The translations under genes and the position numbers were made by a program. A stretch of DNA of 64,000 nucleotides from Candidatus Gastranaerophilales bacterium (GTDB lineage: Bacteria; Cyanobacteriota; Vampirovibrionia; Gastranaerophilales; Gastranaerophilaceae): positions 1 through 64,000 of the forward strand of contig CAJULX010000001.1 of assembly GCA_910587245.1 (NCBI GenBank). The letters run 5' to 3'. Positions within the stretch are counted from its first letter, which is position 1. The number at the start of each line of letters is the position of its first letter. The notes beneath the pieces were generated by a model that was not told the origin of the DNA, made no database searches, and was given only the letters and a program-made list of their open reading frames with translations. Of this stretch, positions 44,387 through 53,246 are shown in pieces.

Positions 44387-45709
44387 TTATACAAGCTCTT
44401 TTATCATTGCTTTTTTCCCTATGCAGTAATATTCAAACCCTTTTTCCGTAATCCTTTTAACATTATACTGGTTTCTGCCGTCAAAAATCACATGGTGTTT
44501 CATTAAGGATTTTATTTTATCAAAATTAGGACGTCTGAATTCGTTCCACTCCGTTAAAAGAAGCATTGCATCCGCGCCCGTTAAAGCCTCATATGCAGAA
44601 TTTGAATATTCTATTTTATCGCCGAAAATCGTACGTGCTAAATCAAACGCTTTCGGGTCATAGGCTTGTATTTTTGCTCCTCTTTTTAAAAGCTCATTTA
44701 TAATTGTGATGGAGGGAGCCTCTCTCATATCATTTGTTTTTGGCTTGAAGGCAAGACCCCATGCGGCAAAGGTTTTACCTTCAATATTTCCTTCATATTT
44801 TTCCAGAATTTTATTTATAAAAAGAATTCTCTGCTGCTTGTTTGTTTCATCCGCAGCTTCAAGGAGTTTAGATGAACAGCCGTTTGATTTTGCAGTATTA
44901 ATCATAGCTTTAACATCTTTCGGGAAGCAGCTTCCGCCGTACCCAAGCCCTGCAAACAGAAACTGGGAGCCTATTCTTGAATCGGAACACATTCCTATTC
45001 TTACCATTTCAGCATCTGCACCCACTTTTTCGCAGATATTTGCTATTTCGTTTGCATAAGAAATTTTTACCGCAAGGAAAGAATTTGCCGCATATTTTGT
45101 CATTTCTGCAGATTTTACATCCATTATGATTACGGGGTTTCCCGTTCTGAGGAACGGAGAGTATAATTCCTGCATAATTTCCGTTGCTCTTTGCGAATTA
45201 GAACCTATCACGACTCTGTCAGGCTTTAGAAAATCATCCACCGCAGCGCCTTGTTTTAAGAATTCAGGGTTTGAAACAACATCAAATTCAAAGCTTGTTT
45301 TTGATTTTATAATTTCCGTTACTTTTTGTGCCGTGCCTACAGGAACTGTTGATTTATCAACAATTACCTTATATCCGTTTAAATATTCACCAATGTTTGA
45401 TGCTACATCATAAACGTATGAAAGGTCAGCGGAGCCGTCTTCTCCCTGCGGGGTTCCTACTGCAATGAAGCACACAAGAGATTTTTCAACGGCGGTTTTA
45501 AGATCATCCGTAAAGGCAAGTCTGTTTTCCGCTACGTTTGCGGTTATGAGTTCTTCAAGCCCCGGTTCGTATATCGGAATAATTCCCCGTCTTAACTGTT
45601 CAAGCTTGTTTAAATCTTTATCGACACAGATTACCTCATTTCCCATCTCTGCAAGGCATGTGCCCGCAACAAGACCAACATAGCCTGTTCCTATAACGCA
45701 TATTTTCAT
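44387..45709 (-). CDS. ugd: UDP-glucose 6-dehydrogenase
   Basis: 440 aa, oxidises UDP-glucose to UDP-glucuronate. N-terminal GTGYVGLVAGTCLAEMG (7-23), ESAEMTKYAANSFLAVKI-like helix near 205, catalytic Cys in GLGYGGSCFPKD near 258 and the C-terminal domain LAFKPKTNDMREAPS. It starts 5 nt after the epimerase/decarboxylase gene and makes that enzyme's substrate. Confidence 0.95.
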   Translation of the reverse strand: MKICVIGTGYVGLVAGTCLAEMGNEVICVDKDLNKLEQLRRGIIPIYEPGLEELITANVAENRLAFTDDLKTAVEKSLVCFIAVGTPQGEDGSADLSYVYDVASNIGEYLNGYKVIVDKSTVPVGTAQKVTEIIKSKTSFEFDVVSNPEFLKQGAAVDDFLKPDRVVIGSNSQRATEIMQELYSPFLRTGNPVIIMDVKSAEMTKYAANSFLAVKISYANEIANICEKVGADAEMVRIGMCSDSRIGSQFLFAGLGYGGSCFPKDVKAMINTAKSNGCSSKLLEAADETNKQQRILFINKILEKYEGNIEGKTFAAWGLAFKPKTNDMREAPSITIINELLKRGAKIQAYDPKAFDLARTIFGDKIEYSNSAYEALTGADAMLLLTEWNEFRRPNFDKIKSLMKHHVIFDGRNQYNVKRITEKGFEYYCIGKKAMIKELV

Positions 45710-45714
45710 TTTAT

Positions 45715-46653
45715 TTAACTCCTGATTTTATTTTCAAAATATTTTATGGTTTTTAAAAGTCCTTCTTCAATATTCACCTTTGGCGTCCAGCCAAGTTTTT
45801 CACCCGCAAGGGTTATATCCGGTCTTCTTCTTGTCGGGTCGTCTTTTGGCAGTGGTTTATTTATGATTTTTGAATTTGAATTTGTTAATTTTATAATAAG
45901 TTCGGCAAATTCCAGAATCGTTCTTTCTGACGGGTTTCCAAGGTTAACTGGGCCGATAAAGCCTTCTTTATTGTTCATCATCCTTATCATACCTTCAACC
46001 AAATCGTCAACATAGCAGAATGAGCGGGTTTGAGAGCCGTCACCGTATATTGTTATATCTTTGTTTTGAAGCGCCTGCATAATGAAATTTGAAACTACTC
46101 TCCCGTCATCAGGGTGCATATTCGGACCGTAGGTGTTAAAAATCCTTATAATCCTTATATCTACGTTATTTTGCCTGTGATAATCCATCATAAGGGTTTC
46201 CGCGCAGCGTTTTCCTTCATCGTAACAGCTTCTTATCCCGATGGGGTTTACATTTCCCCAGTATTCTTCTTTTTGCGGGTGCTGCAGCGGGTCGCCGTAG
46301 ACCTCACTTGTTGAAGCCTGCAGAATTCTTGCTTTGCATCTTTTAGCAAGACCCAGCATATTAATCATGCCAAGAATGGAAGTTTTGATTGTTTTAATTG
46401 CATTATATTGATAATGCGGCGGGGAAGCGGGGCAAGCCAGATTGTAAATTTCATCCACTTCTGCGAAATATTCTTTTGTAATATCGTGGCGGATAAGTTC
46501 AAAATGGTCATTTTTAATCAGTTCTCTGACATTATCTTTTGAACCTGTGAAAAAATTATCAAGGCAGATTACCTCATTTCCTTCATCCAGAAGTCTTTTG
46601 GACAGATGACTTCCGATAAAACCCGCTCCGCCCGTTATTAAAATTCTTTTCAT
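45715..46653 (-). CDS. uxs: UDP-glucuronate decarboxylase-like SDR
   Basis: 312 aa extended [17 protein letters not shown] (7-20), [12 protein letters not shown] near 72, STSEVYGDP near 113 and catalytic YDEGKR near 143. The ACPASP and HPQ segments are characteristic of UDP-xylose synthase. Converts UDP-glucuronate to UDP-xylose and pairs directly with ugd downstream. Nucleotide-sugar use points to surface polysaccharide. Confidence 0.85.
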   Translation of the reverse strand: MKRILITGGAGFIGSHLSKRLLDEGNEVICLDNFFTGSKDNVRELIKNDHFELIRHDITKEYFAEVDEIYNLACPASPPHYQYNAIKTIKTSILGMINMLGLAKRCKARILQASTSEVYGDPLQHPQKEEYWGNVNPIGIRSCYDEGKRCAETLMMDYHRQNNVDIRIIRIFNTYGPNMHPDDGRVVSNFIMQALQNKDITIYGDGSQTRSFCYVDDLVEGMIRMMNNKEGFIGPVNLGNPSERTILEFAELIIKLTNSNSKIINKPLPKDDPTRRRPDITLAGEKLGWTPKVNIEEGLLKTIKYFENKIRS

Positions 46654-46777
46654 AAAATCCTCTTACAGTAATTTTAGACTATATTTAAAAATTATATCAT
46701 AGCGCTTGCCTGAGGGCTAATTTAGGGGTTATTGTTTAATTTTTTTAATATTTATATTTTTAATTTAAAAAAAGTGC

Positions 46778-46805
46778 TTGAAATGAAAAATTCCTCATGT
46801 ATAAT
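46778..46805 (+). promoter_or_regulatory. Promoter of tRNA-Val
   Basis: TTGAAA (46778-46783), a 16-nt spacer, then TATAAT (46800-46805), 34 nt before the tRNA 5' end. Confidence 0.75.
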
Positions 46806-46839
46806 AAAAAATGTCGAAAGACGAATTAAATATGAGTGC

Positions 46840-46915
46840 GGGCGTTTAGCTCAGTTGGTAGAGCGCCTCCCTTACAAGGAGGATGTCGGGAGTTCGAGCC
46901 TCTCAACGCCCACCA
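46840..46915 (+). tRNA. trnV: tRNA-Val, anticodon TAC
   Basis: 76 nt cloverleaf: acceptor GGGCGTT/AACGCCC, D arm GCTC...GAGC, anticodon stem CCTCC/GGAGG with loop CTTACAA (anticodon TAC at 46873-46875), T arm with TTCGAGC, and an encoded CCA. The exact 3' end recurs at 47072. Confidence 0.97.
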
Positions 46916-46924
46916 TTTAATTAA
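46903..46924 (+). repeat. Att-like direct repeat, copy 1 (tRNA 3' end)
   Basis: 22 bp starting TCAACGCCCACC, covering the last 13 nt of tRNA-Val and 9 nt beyond. It is identical to 47072-47093. Confidence 0.85.
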
Positions 46925-46947
46925 AGAGGTTTTAGACCTCTTTTTTT
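46923..46947 (+). terminator. Terminator of tRNA-Val
   Basis: AAAGAGGT / ACCTCTTT with a 5-nt loop and T tail, 8 nt after the tRNA. Confidence 0.88.
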
Positions 46948-47071
46948 ATTGGCGTTTTCAAGGAAACCTCAGCACGCGTTTTTAATTTCCACGCTTTTTT
47001 AAAGCTTGAAATTTACAAAACGCTTTGCATACTTTATCTCTAAGGTTCATTCTTCACCAAGATCTAAAGCA

Positions 47072-47093
47072 TCAACGCCCACCATTTAATTAA
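47072..47093 (+). repeat. Att-like direct repeat, copy 2
   Basis: 22 bp identical to the tRNA-Val 3' end plus flank. The sequence before it does not fold as a tRNA. It is followed by a separate terminator. Confidence 0.85.
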
Positions 47094-47114
47094 GAGCCTC
47101 TAAGGCTCTTTTTT
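47092..47114 (+). terminator. Terminator after the second tRNA-end copy
   Basis: AAGAGCCT / AGGCTCTT, 3-nt loop, T tail. Its position relative to the repeat mirrors that of the tRNA's own terminator. Confidence 0.8.
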
Positions 47115-47473
47115 AGTGCGTTTCAAGCTTGTGTGCTATAACTTTTCTAAACAGTCTGGATGCGCTTTATTTGGCTGTAACGCCGTGTTGTTGGGAGTTT
47201 GAGGCTAATTTAGAGTGTTGAGATTTGGCGGTCTTTTCTTGCACTTTTGTCCTTAATTTTGCACTAAATTACACTGATATTCTTTTATTTTGAATTTGTT
47301 TGAGCATCTATCCTGCTTGGTATTTGAGTTTTAACCCTGAGACTTTTAGTGCAAAAATTGTCCGTTTTGAATTATCCTTTAGTTTGATATGTGTCGAAAT
47401 GTCTCTGAGATTGAGATTTAAGACTTGATGTTTTTCTAAAAACGAGTGATTAATGTGTGTGAGGTAATTTTAT

Positions 47474-48997
47474 ATGATAAACTTCACACCTGAAAAATCA
47501 AAACAAATAGCATTAACAAGATTGGATTTAATCCACAAATGGCTTGAGTTCAGAAAGAAATCAATAAATAAATTTCAAGCTGATTATGATTTTGTAAAAT
47601 TACATAATACTTCAACTTCTCATCTGTTTGAAATTTTAGGAAAAATATCAAGAGGAAGTTTACACCGTTGGTATGCTACGTTGAATGGAACAGAGGATTA
47701 TACTAACCTCTTGCCTCAATACAAATATTCTAAAGTAGATGAATATAGAACAATTCTGACTGATGAAGAAATTAAAATTTTTATGAGTCTGCTATTACAT
47801 CCCAATAAAATTTCAATCGGTAAAGCCACCGCCCTAACCAAATACAAGTTAAAAGAGCAAGGACAAAGTTTTATACCTGCAGATATTACATTCAGAAGAT
47901 ATGTAAAATGGTTTAAGGGCAATAATTACGACAAATGGATTTTAGCTCGTGATGGTGAAAAAGCCTTGTCCGACAAAGTTGAACCGTACATAAAACGTGA
48001 TGCAAGTTTGCTTGAAGTCGGAGATATTCTTGTCGCAGATGGTCATAAACTTGCTTTTCAGGTAATAAATCCGTTTAACGGAAAACCATGTAGAGCAACA
48101 TTAGTTGGATTTTTAGATTGGAAGTCAGCCGCATTGGTCGGATATGAAATTATGCTAGAAGAAAATACTCAGTGCATAGCTTCGGCTCTTAGAAACGCAA
48201 TTATTAATCTTGATAGGATACCAAAAGTTGTATATCAGGATAACGGGAGAGCATTTAGAGTAAAATATTTTACTGATGATAAAGGATTCACAGAATTAGG
48301 ATTTCAAGGACTGTATTCAAAACTTGGTATTGAAACAGTTTTTGCCCGTCCTTATAACGCAAGAGCAAAGGTCATTGAAAGATTTTTTAAAGAATTTCAG
48401 GAAGGTTTTGAAAAACTTTTGCCTAGTTACATCGGAAGCAGTATTCAAAATAAACCTGCGTATATGATGAGAAATGAAAAATTGCACAAGAATTTACATA
48501 ACGAGTTTATTCCAACAATTGATGAAACAATAAAAATGATAGATATGTGGTTGAATTTTAAAAATTCACAGCCTTGTCCAAATGCTCCAAATAAAACCAT
48601 TGCCGAAGTTTTAGCCGAGCGAAAAACTCAAAATATTGATATAAATATTCTTGATGATTTGATGCTTGCAACTGAAGTTAAAACTATTCAACGAAACGGA
48701 ATTAGATTTTTGAATTGCGATTATTTTGATGAAAGATTGTATGGATTTAAGGGTAAAGTATTGATAAAGTACAACCTCTTTGACTTAAGAAGTGTTAAAG
48801 CATTTACCACTAAAGGTGAATTTTTATGCACAGCAGAAAGAATAACCAAAACTCATCCAATGGCAAACATCTTGGGAGATGTAAAAGATTTTGAAGATTA
48901 TAAGCAGAAAATTGTTAAGCAACGACAACTCGGAAAGAAAACTATTAACTCGGTAAAACAATATTTAAGCAATGAAGAAGTCAAGTTTATTGAATAG
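47474..48997 (+). CDS. Mu/TnsB-type DDE transposase
   Basis: 507 aa. The N-terminal ~175 residues are helical DNA-binding domains. The rve catalytic core holds Asp189 (LVADGHK), Asp256 (YQDNGRAF) and Glu302 (KVIERFF). The D-D spacing of 67 equals that of MuA. A Mu-transposase C-terminal barrel and a Lys-rich tail follow. It has GAGG before the ATG and heads a four-gene operon with a 54-aa ORF, an AAA+ ATPase and a recombinase-like protein. It performs strand transfer at element ends in this class. Confidence 0.9.
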   Translation: MINFTPEKSKQIALTRLDLIHKWLEFRKKSINKFQADYDFVKLHNTSTSHLFEILGKISRGSLHRWYATLNGTEDYTNLLPQYKYSKVDEYRTILTDEEIKIFMSLLLHPNKISIGKATALTKYKLKEQGQSFIPADITFRRYVKWFKGNNYDKWILARDGEKALSDKVEPYIKRDASLLEVGDILVADGHKLAFQVINPFNGKPCRATLVGFLDWKSAALVGYEIMLEENTQCIASALRNAIINLDRIPKVVYQDNGRAFRVKYFTDDKGFTELGFQGLYSKLGIETVFARPYNARAKVIERFFKEFQEGFEKLLPSYIGSSIQNKPAYMMRNEKLHKNLHNEFIPTIDETIKMIDMWLNFKNSQPCPNAPNKTIAEVLAERKTQNIDINILDDLMLATEVKTIQRNGIRFLNCDYFDERLYGFKGKVLIKYNLFDLRSVKAFTTKGEFLCTAERITKTHPMANILGDVKDFEDYKQKIVKQRQLGKKTINSVKQYLSNEEVKFIE

Positions 48998-49000
48998 AAA

Positions 49001-49165
49001 ATGGATGAACCAAAAGAAGTTGAATTCAAACCGCGTTCAAATGCCGTTCAAATACTATTTAAAAATAATTCAGAAAAATATGAGTACTTAATCGCAAATG
49101 ATCCAAATAATTCTTGGGTAGCGGAATTCAAAAATACGAAGGAGTACAGACTTTTATATGAATAA
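49001..49165 (+). CDS. 54-aa ORF between transposase and ATPase
   Basis: Starts 3 nt after the transposase stop and overlaps the ATPase start by 8 nt. It translates to MDEPKEVEFKPRS, a central VQILFKNNSEKYEYLI and an acidic/basic end. The tight spacing argues it is translated. No family recognised. Confidence 0.5.
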   Translation: MDEPKEVEFKPRSNAVQILFKNNSEKYEYLIANDPNNSWVAEFKNTKEYRLLYE

Positions 49166-49838
49166 AATTTTTGCAAAAACACAAAATGTTAAAAACTTTA
49201 TAGGACTTGTCGAAAACCTCGTCAATAAACCAAAAAATATTCCAAAAATGGGACTGGTTTATGGCGAACCAGGGCTTGGCAAATCGCAAACGGCTTTATG
49301 GCTTGCTTGTAAATATGATGCAATATATTTAAGAGCAACAAATTTAATGACAGGGCGGTGGCTTTTGGAGGAGTCAGTTAAGGAGCTAGACGAAATCCCA
49401 AGATATTTAACGTCGGACAATTTTAACTTAGTAGTAAAAAAATTAAAGCAGGAGCCGAAAATAATTTTCATTGATGAGATTGATTATTTAATGAATAACT
49501 ATAAAACTATTGAAACTCTACGAAATATTCACGATGAAACCAACTGCCCGATAATATTTGTTGGTATGGGTTTGGCTCACAGAAAACTTGAAAGATACAA
49601 GCATCTATACGATAGATTTTCAGAAATTTTGAAGTTTGAAACATTTGGGGTAAATGATTTAAGCCAGATTTTTTGTCAACTTTCAGAAATTCCTTTTACT
49701 CCTGATGCGATTGAGCATATTCACAAAAAATATAACAGATTCAGGCAAATCGTTTATCTTATAAATCAGATGGAAGATTTTGCAAAAGATAATAATTTGA
49801 CAGAAATTAAAAAAGAAATTGTGGAGCAGATATTATGA
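49158..49838 (+). CDS. MuB/TnsC-like AAA+ transposition ATPase
   Basis: 226 aa AAA+ ATPase. Walker A GEPGLGKS (36-43), Walker B KIIFIDEID (101-109), a sensor-like IIFVGMG near 132 and an arginine-rich AHRKLERYKHLYDRF segment. In Mu- and Tn7-type elements the partner ATPase binds target DNA and activates the transposase. Its stop overlaps the next ATG (ATGA). Confidence 0.9.
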   Translation: MNKIFAKTQNVKNFIGLVENLVNKPKNIPKMGLVYGEPGLGKSQTALWLACKYDAIYLRATNLMTGRWLLEESVKELDEIPRYLTSDNFNLVVKKLKQEPKIIFIDEIDYLMNNYKTIETLRNIHDETNCPIIFVGMGLAHRKLERYKHLYDRFSEILKFETFGVNDLSQIFCQLSEIPFTPDAIEHIHKKYNRFRQIVYLINQMEDFAKDNNLTEIKKEIVEQIL

Positions 49839-50389
49839 ATATCGAAAAATTAACACGACATTTGAAAGAATTTACCCTAAATGAAATTGAGATGATTGCT
49901 GAGTGTAATTGTAAAACAGAACTTGAACAACTTTTGAACGAAGGTAAAATAATTCTTGAAAAAGGTTTGTATAAATATCAGGGAGAAAAGCCATGGCTGG
50001 AATTCATCGTCTGTACAAAACAAACCATCAGTTGTCAGGTTATAGCATTTGATTCAGCGATTGAATATTTTTTAGAAAATTATGTCAAAAACAATTGCAA
50101 ATTCAATACATACAGAAGATATCGCGGAATTTTAAAGCATCATATTTGTCCATTTTTTAAAAAGAAAAAATTAAATGACATTACTTGCGACGATATTCAG
50201 GAATATTACTATTTTTGTAAAGACAGAAATTTACCGCCCAAAGTGCTAAAAAACACTCTTGCACTTCTAAATCAAATGATTAAATATTTTCAAAATCTCG
50301 GAATAAACAATAGAATTTGTAATTTTCAGGTACGCAGACTATCAAACAAAACAAATTTTACATTAGACAGAATAATTTTTGAGGTATAA
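49835..50389 (+). CDS. Core-binding (SAM-like) recombinase domain protein lacking the catalytic domain
   Basis: 184 aa. The first ~60 residues are a small helical/wHTH-like domain. Residues ~70-165 match the N-terminal SAM-like domain of tyrosine recombinases (IEYFLENYVKNNCKFNTYRRYRG, ILKHHICPFF, the LNDITCDDIQEYY helix). The protein ends at residue 184, so the R-H-R-Y catalytic domain is missing. It is translationally coupled to the ATPase, which suggests a real third component that binds DNA without cutting. A truncated integrase is the alternative. Confidence 0.7.
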   Translation: MNIEKLTRHLKEFTLNEIEMIAECNCKTELEQLLNEGKIILEKGLYKYQGEKPWLEFIVCTKQTISCQVIAFDSAIEYFLENYVKNNCKFNTYRRYRGILKHHICPFFKKKKLNDITCDDIQEYYYFCKDRNLPPKVLKNTLALLNQMIKYFQNLGINNRICNFQVRRLSNKTNFTLDRIIFEV

Positions 50390-50391
50390 AT

Positions 50392-50804
50392 ATAACAAAA
50401 TTAGATACATTAAAGCAGGCAGAGCATTTATATGTTTATGAAAAGCAACCGCTAAATGTAATCGGTACAAAACTCGATGTTTCGCGCAGGACATTATTCT
50501 ATTGGAAAAAGGAATACAATTGAGATAAAAAGAGGTTTGAAAAAGACAGAGAACAAAAATTATTCAATCGTGAATTGTTAAATTTTGCACAAAAAATATG
50601 GACAAAATTTCAAATGATATTGATAACAATCAACAAATGCCGCAGGCAGAAATACATTCATTGATGAATATCCTTAAAAATCTGCCACAGGTAAAACAAC
50701 AAATTATCAAGCCAAAACAAAAGCAAAAGTCTAAAAAGGAAGAATATTTACCAGAAGATATTGTAAAAATAGTTGAAAGAGATATTTTAGGAATGAAAAC
50801 ATAG
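50392..50804 (+). pseudogene. Broken Mu-like HTH gene (DUF1804-like)
   Basis: Conceptual reading: ITKLDTLKQAEHLYVYE, an HTH LNVIGTKLDVSRRTLFYWKKEYN, then TGA where Trp would fit (50521-50523), continuing DKKRFEKDREQKLFNR. A frameshift near 50590 leads to the second half (MDKISNDIDNNQQMPQ...VERDILGMKT). The start codon also appears lost (ATA). It resembles DUF1804 proteins of Mu-like phages, near the small terminase. Three lesions indicate decay. Confidence 0.6.
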
Positions 50805-50913
50805 CATTAAGCTATTTTATAAAATATTATTTTCCATTTTGTTTATCTGCATATTAATTGTTTGTATTGAAAGTCTATAAATATTCTTTGTTCAATATAA
50901 CTAAGAAAGCTCA

Positions 50914-51624
50914 TTAGCCTGTTTTTCTAACATGTTTTTTATCGTTCCAATGAATTCTAAATTTATAGTAGTTGTCTGCTTTTGTTAAATTTACTGTTAA
51001 TTCTAATTTTAATGAAGCAACATATTCATGCAATTTGCCAATCAAAATTAAGATAGCTTCTCTATCATTTATTGCTAGTTGTTCATAAGGTAAAAGCATT
51101 TGTGCTGTAATCCCTTGTAATCGTTTTAATTCCAAATCCTTTAAAGTTAATTCGTGATACAAGACTCCTTGGTTTCTTTCACCTACAATATTGTGTAGAT
51201 TGTATAACTTCAGGTTAAAACTTAAAAATTGTTCTAATAAGCTATTAAATTTGTTGTCAAAGAAGCTTGTATATTCATCAAAATCAAACTCTTTTATTGT
51301 ATTTATAATTTTCATTGTCAGTTTGTAATTTATTCTAAAATTCATGTCTGTAATTTCTTTTTTGATAAGAAAATTGCCTAAATTTTTATCAATAACACAG
51401 AGTGTAAAATAAATTTCCGCAAAATGTTATATGGTTTGTTTATTATTTTATTTTTTTCATAAAGGAACAAGATTATTGAAGTCATACCTGTTGATATAAC
51501 TCCGGTAAATGCTCCTGTAGAAAGATCATAAAACTTATTATTTTGTTCAGCAACAAAAATTCCAATTAAAGACAAAATTAGTATAATTATGCAAGATATA
51601 ATAATGTATTTTTTGTAATTTCAT
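50914..51624 (-). pseudogene. Two-helix membrane protein with soluble helical domain, split by two frameshifts
   Basis: Start at 51624 with an AAGGGG ribosome site (MKLQK). A shift in an A6 run enters the frame YIIISCIIILILSLIGIFVAEQ, followed by a second membrane helix (GAFTGVISTGMTSIILFLY) and a basic linker. Near 51430 a second shift leads into LCVIDKNLGNFLIKK... and the 143-aa frame 51345-50914, a soluble helical domain. Joined, it is ~235 aa. It could be decay, sequencing error or programmed shifting. No family recognised. Confidence 0.5.
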
Positions 51625-51922
51625 TTTAACCCCTTTTTACTGAGAGCATCACAAATGCGGAGTAAAATGAATGTATAACGAATTTGAATGCAAACTAATA
51701 ATTTCTTAAAATTTTTCTACATACCAATTAGAATTTCCAAAGTGATTAAAATTCCAATGGAGTTTAAAATAAAAATTAAACTCCAAAGAGTTGCCATCTT
51801 TGGAGTTCCAAGAATACTTATTTAATTGTGTTTTACGGTAACTTTCAAACGCATCTTAAATTTCTTTAGCAAACTTTTTTCTGAATTCAGAATAAGGAAT
51901 ATCCAATGTCTATTTAGTTAAT
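51625..51922. other. 298-bp AT-rich gap
   Basis: It contains a terminator hairpin (51779-51807). A short frame ending LDIPYSEFRKKFAKEI on the minus strand just after the 66-aa gene may be a gene remnant. Nothing else is supported. Confidence 0.4.
51779..51807 (-). terminator. Terminator downstream of the 66-aa gene
   Basis: 11-bp stem AACTCCAAAGA / TCTTTGGAGTT with a 7-nt loop. On the minus strand it is followed by TAATTTTTATTTT. Confidence 0.7.
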
Positions 51923-52123
51923 TTATTTTTCAAAATCATCTTCAAACCCTCTTATTTTATCAAGTTCAATATTGTATTGTTTGCCGGTTTTATCAACACA
52001 AGTTGCAAAATCGACAGTTTTATTAGCAAACTTGTTTTCCCATAAGCAAATCAATAAACCTACTTCTTGTGTTTTTAAGTTTAAAATTTTTGTTCCGTAT
52101 AACGCATAATCCTTTTTAATCAT
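51923..52123 (-). CDS. 66-aa small protein, unknown
   Basis: Strong GAAAGGGG ribosome site. The sequence MIKKDYALYGTKILNLKTQEVG, an LICLWENKF strand and KQYNIELDKI suggest a small beta-rich (SH3/KOW-like) fold. No family recognised; it lies in the accessory zone and is probably of mobile-element origin. Confidence 0.55.
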   Translation of the reverse strand: MIKKDYALYGTKILNLKTQEVGLLICLWENKFANKTVDFATCVDKTGKQYNIELDKIRGFEDDFEK

Positions 52124-52269
52124 ATTATGCCCCTTTCAAGCTTCATAATTCATCACTCTTTCAGTGGGAAACATCAAGCATATATGTTCAAAACGTATCA
52201 TTCCAACATAATAATTTTTGAACACAAATTAAACAACTTTTAAACACCTTTTAAATAGCATTTAAATCT

Positions 52270-52485
52270 TTAATTTATTTTTTCATGATCAATAAAGAAT
52301 GCATTCAAAATATCTGCATCATTCCGTAGGTGCTTTATTACCGGAGCAAGATTATAGCATTCTTCAATCTTCGGCTGATTAGCCACAAAATAATCAATAA
52401 CAACTGCGGTATTATAAATATTCTCTGGCCACTTGCTCAATTGTTTAAACTCTTTTGGAGTAATATTCAATCCGACTTTTTTCAT
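52270..52485 (-). CDS. 71-aa small helical protein, unknown
   Basis: Good AAAGGAGATC ribosome site before the ATG. KKVGLNITPKEFKQLSKWPENIY, then helices VVIDYFVANQPKIEE and VIKHLRNDADILN. It is downstream of the metallopeptidase gene, 53 nt apart on the same strand, so it may be the last cistron of the defence operon. No family recognised. Confidence 0.55.
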   Translation of the reverse strand: MKKVGLNITPKEFKQLSKWPENIYNTAVVIDYFVANQPKIEECYNLAPVIKHLRNDADILNAFFIDHEKIN

Positions 52486-52538
52486 ACGATCTCCTTTAAT
52501 GTGTCGTATTAATCACTCAAAGTCATAATTCAATCAAG

Positions 52539-53246
52539 TTATACATTAAATTCTATATTTAACTTCTTTTTCCTATCTTGCCAATCTGGCATATGGACAC
52601 TAATAAAATTATAAAAAGACTTATTATGAAATGGATATAAGAAATGGGTAATTTCGTGTAAAATTACATATTCAATGCAATATGTGGGAGCCATATACAA
52701 ATACTCATTTATAGTTATGGTGTTATTTTCAGGATTGCTTGTACCCCAACATTGTTTCATTTTTCTTATATTTATATTTGGTTTAATTCTTCCATGTTTT
52801 CTTATTATTGGATAATACTTATCTAGTATATTTTGATACAGATTTTTCATTTCAATTCTTGAAAATTCTTCATACTTCTTTTCGAGATTGCAACTAGAGT
52901 TTTTAATATAGAAAATTATTTCTCTATCGTTTAATTCTATATTGTTTTGTTTTGCGTTTCTAATATTCACCATATAGGAATGACCAAGTATTTTTACACA
53001 GCCACCTTGTTTTAAAATATTCTTATTTTGAATCGACTGTAACTTTACTTGTTTAATATTATGTTTAAATATCCAATCTTCTTTTTTTCTCAAGAATTTT
53101 GAAATATCTTCATCAGAACAATCAATTGGTACAGAACAATTAATTTTGTTATCCGGAAGGATTCTAATATTGTAGTTTTTTACTTTTTTACGTTCTACGT
53201 TAATTAAAAATCCTTGCTTTTCTTTTAATAAATAATAACTTTTCAT
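52539..53246 (-). CDS. YgjP/SprT-type zinc metallopeptidase (DUF45)
   Basis: 235 aa. The C-terminal half is the M48-like YgjP domain: CWGTSNPENNTITIN near 166-180, HEITH with His197, Glu198 and His201, and third ligand His207 in YPFHNKSF. The N-terminal half is a beta-rich binding region. YgjP-like genes often follow hsdR. Its ATG overlaps the hsdR stop by 1 nt, so it is part of the same locus. Substrate unknown. Confidence 0.85.
   Translation of the reverse strand: MKSYYLLKEKQGFLINVERKKVKNYNIRILPDNKINCSVPIDCSDEDISKFLRKKEDWIFKHNIKQVKLQSIQNKNILKQGGCVKILGHSYMVNIRNAKQNNIELNDREIIFYIKNSSCNLEKKYEEFSRIEMKNLYQNILDKYYPIIRKHGRIKPNINIRKMKQCWGTSNPENNTITINEYLYMAPTYCIEYVILHEITHFLYPFHNKSFYNFISVHMPDWQDRKKKLNIEFNV

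Larger units (their letters stand above)
46948..47473. other. Island junction region, 526 bp without a gene
   Basis: It contains an imperfect 48-nt stem-loop (46976-47023, GCGTTTT/AAAACGC outer stem), the second tRNA-end repeat with its terminator, and repeated TTTGCACTAA-type motifs before the transposase (plus orientation near 47268, minus orientation near 47346). The latter may be transposase-binding sites. No coding frame seen. Confidence 0.55.

Noticed and set aside
46732..46920. 62-aa frame running through tRNA-Val
   Set aside because: It spans the promoter and the tRNA itself; not a gene.
47474..48997. Transposase as part of a CRISPR-associated transposon
   Set aside because: No TniQ/TnsD, Cas12k or Cascade gene and no CRISPR array are present in the window.
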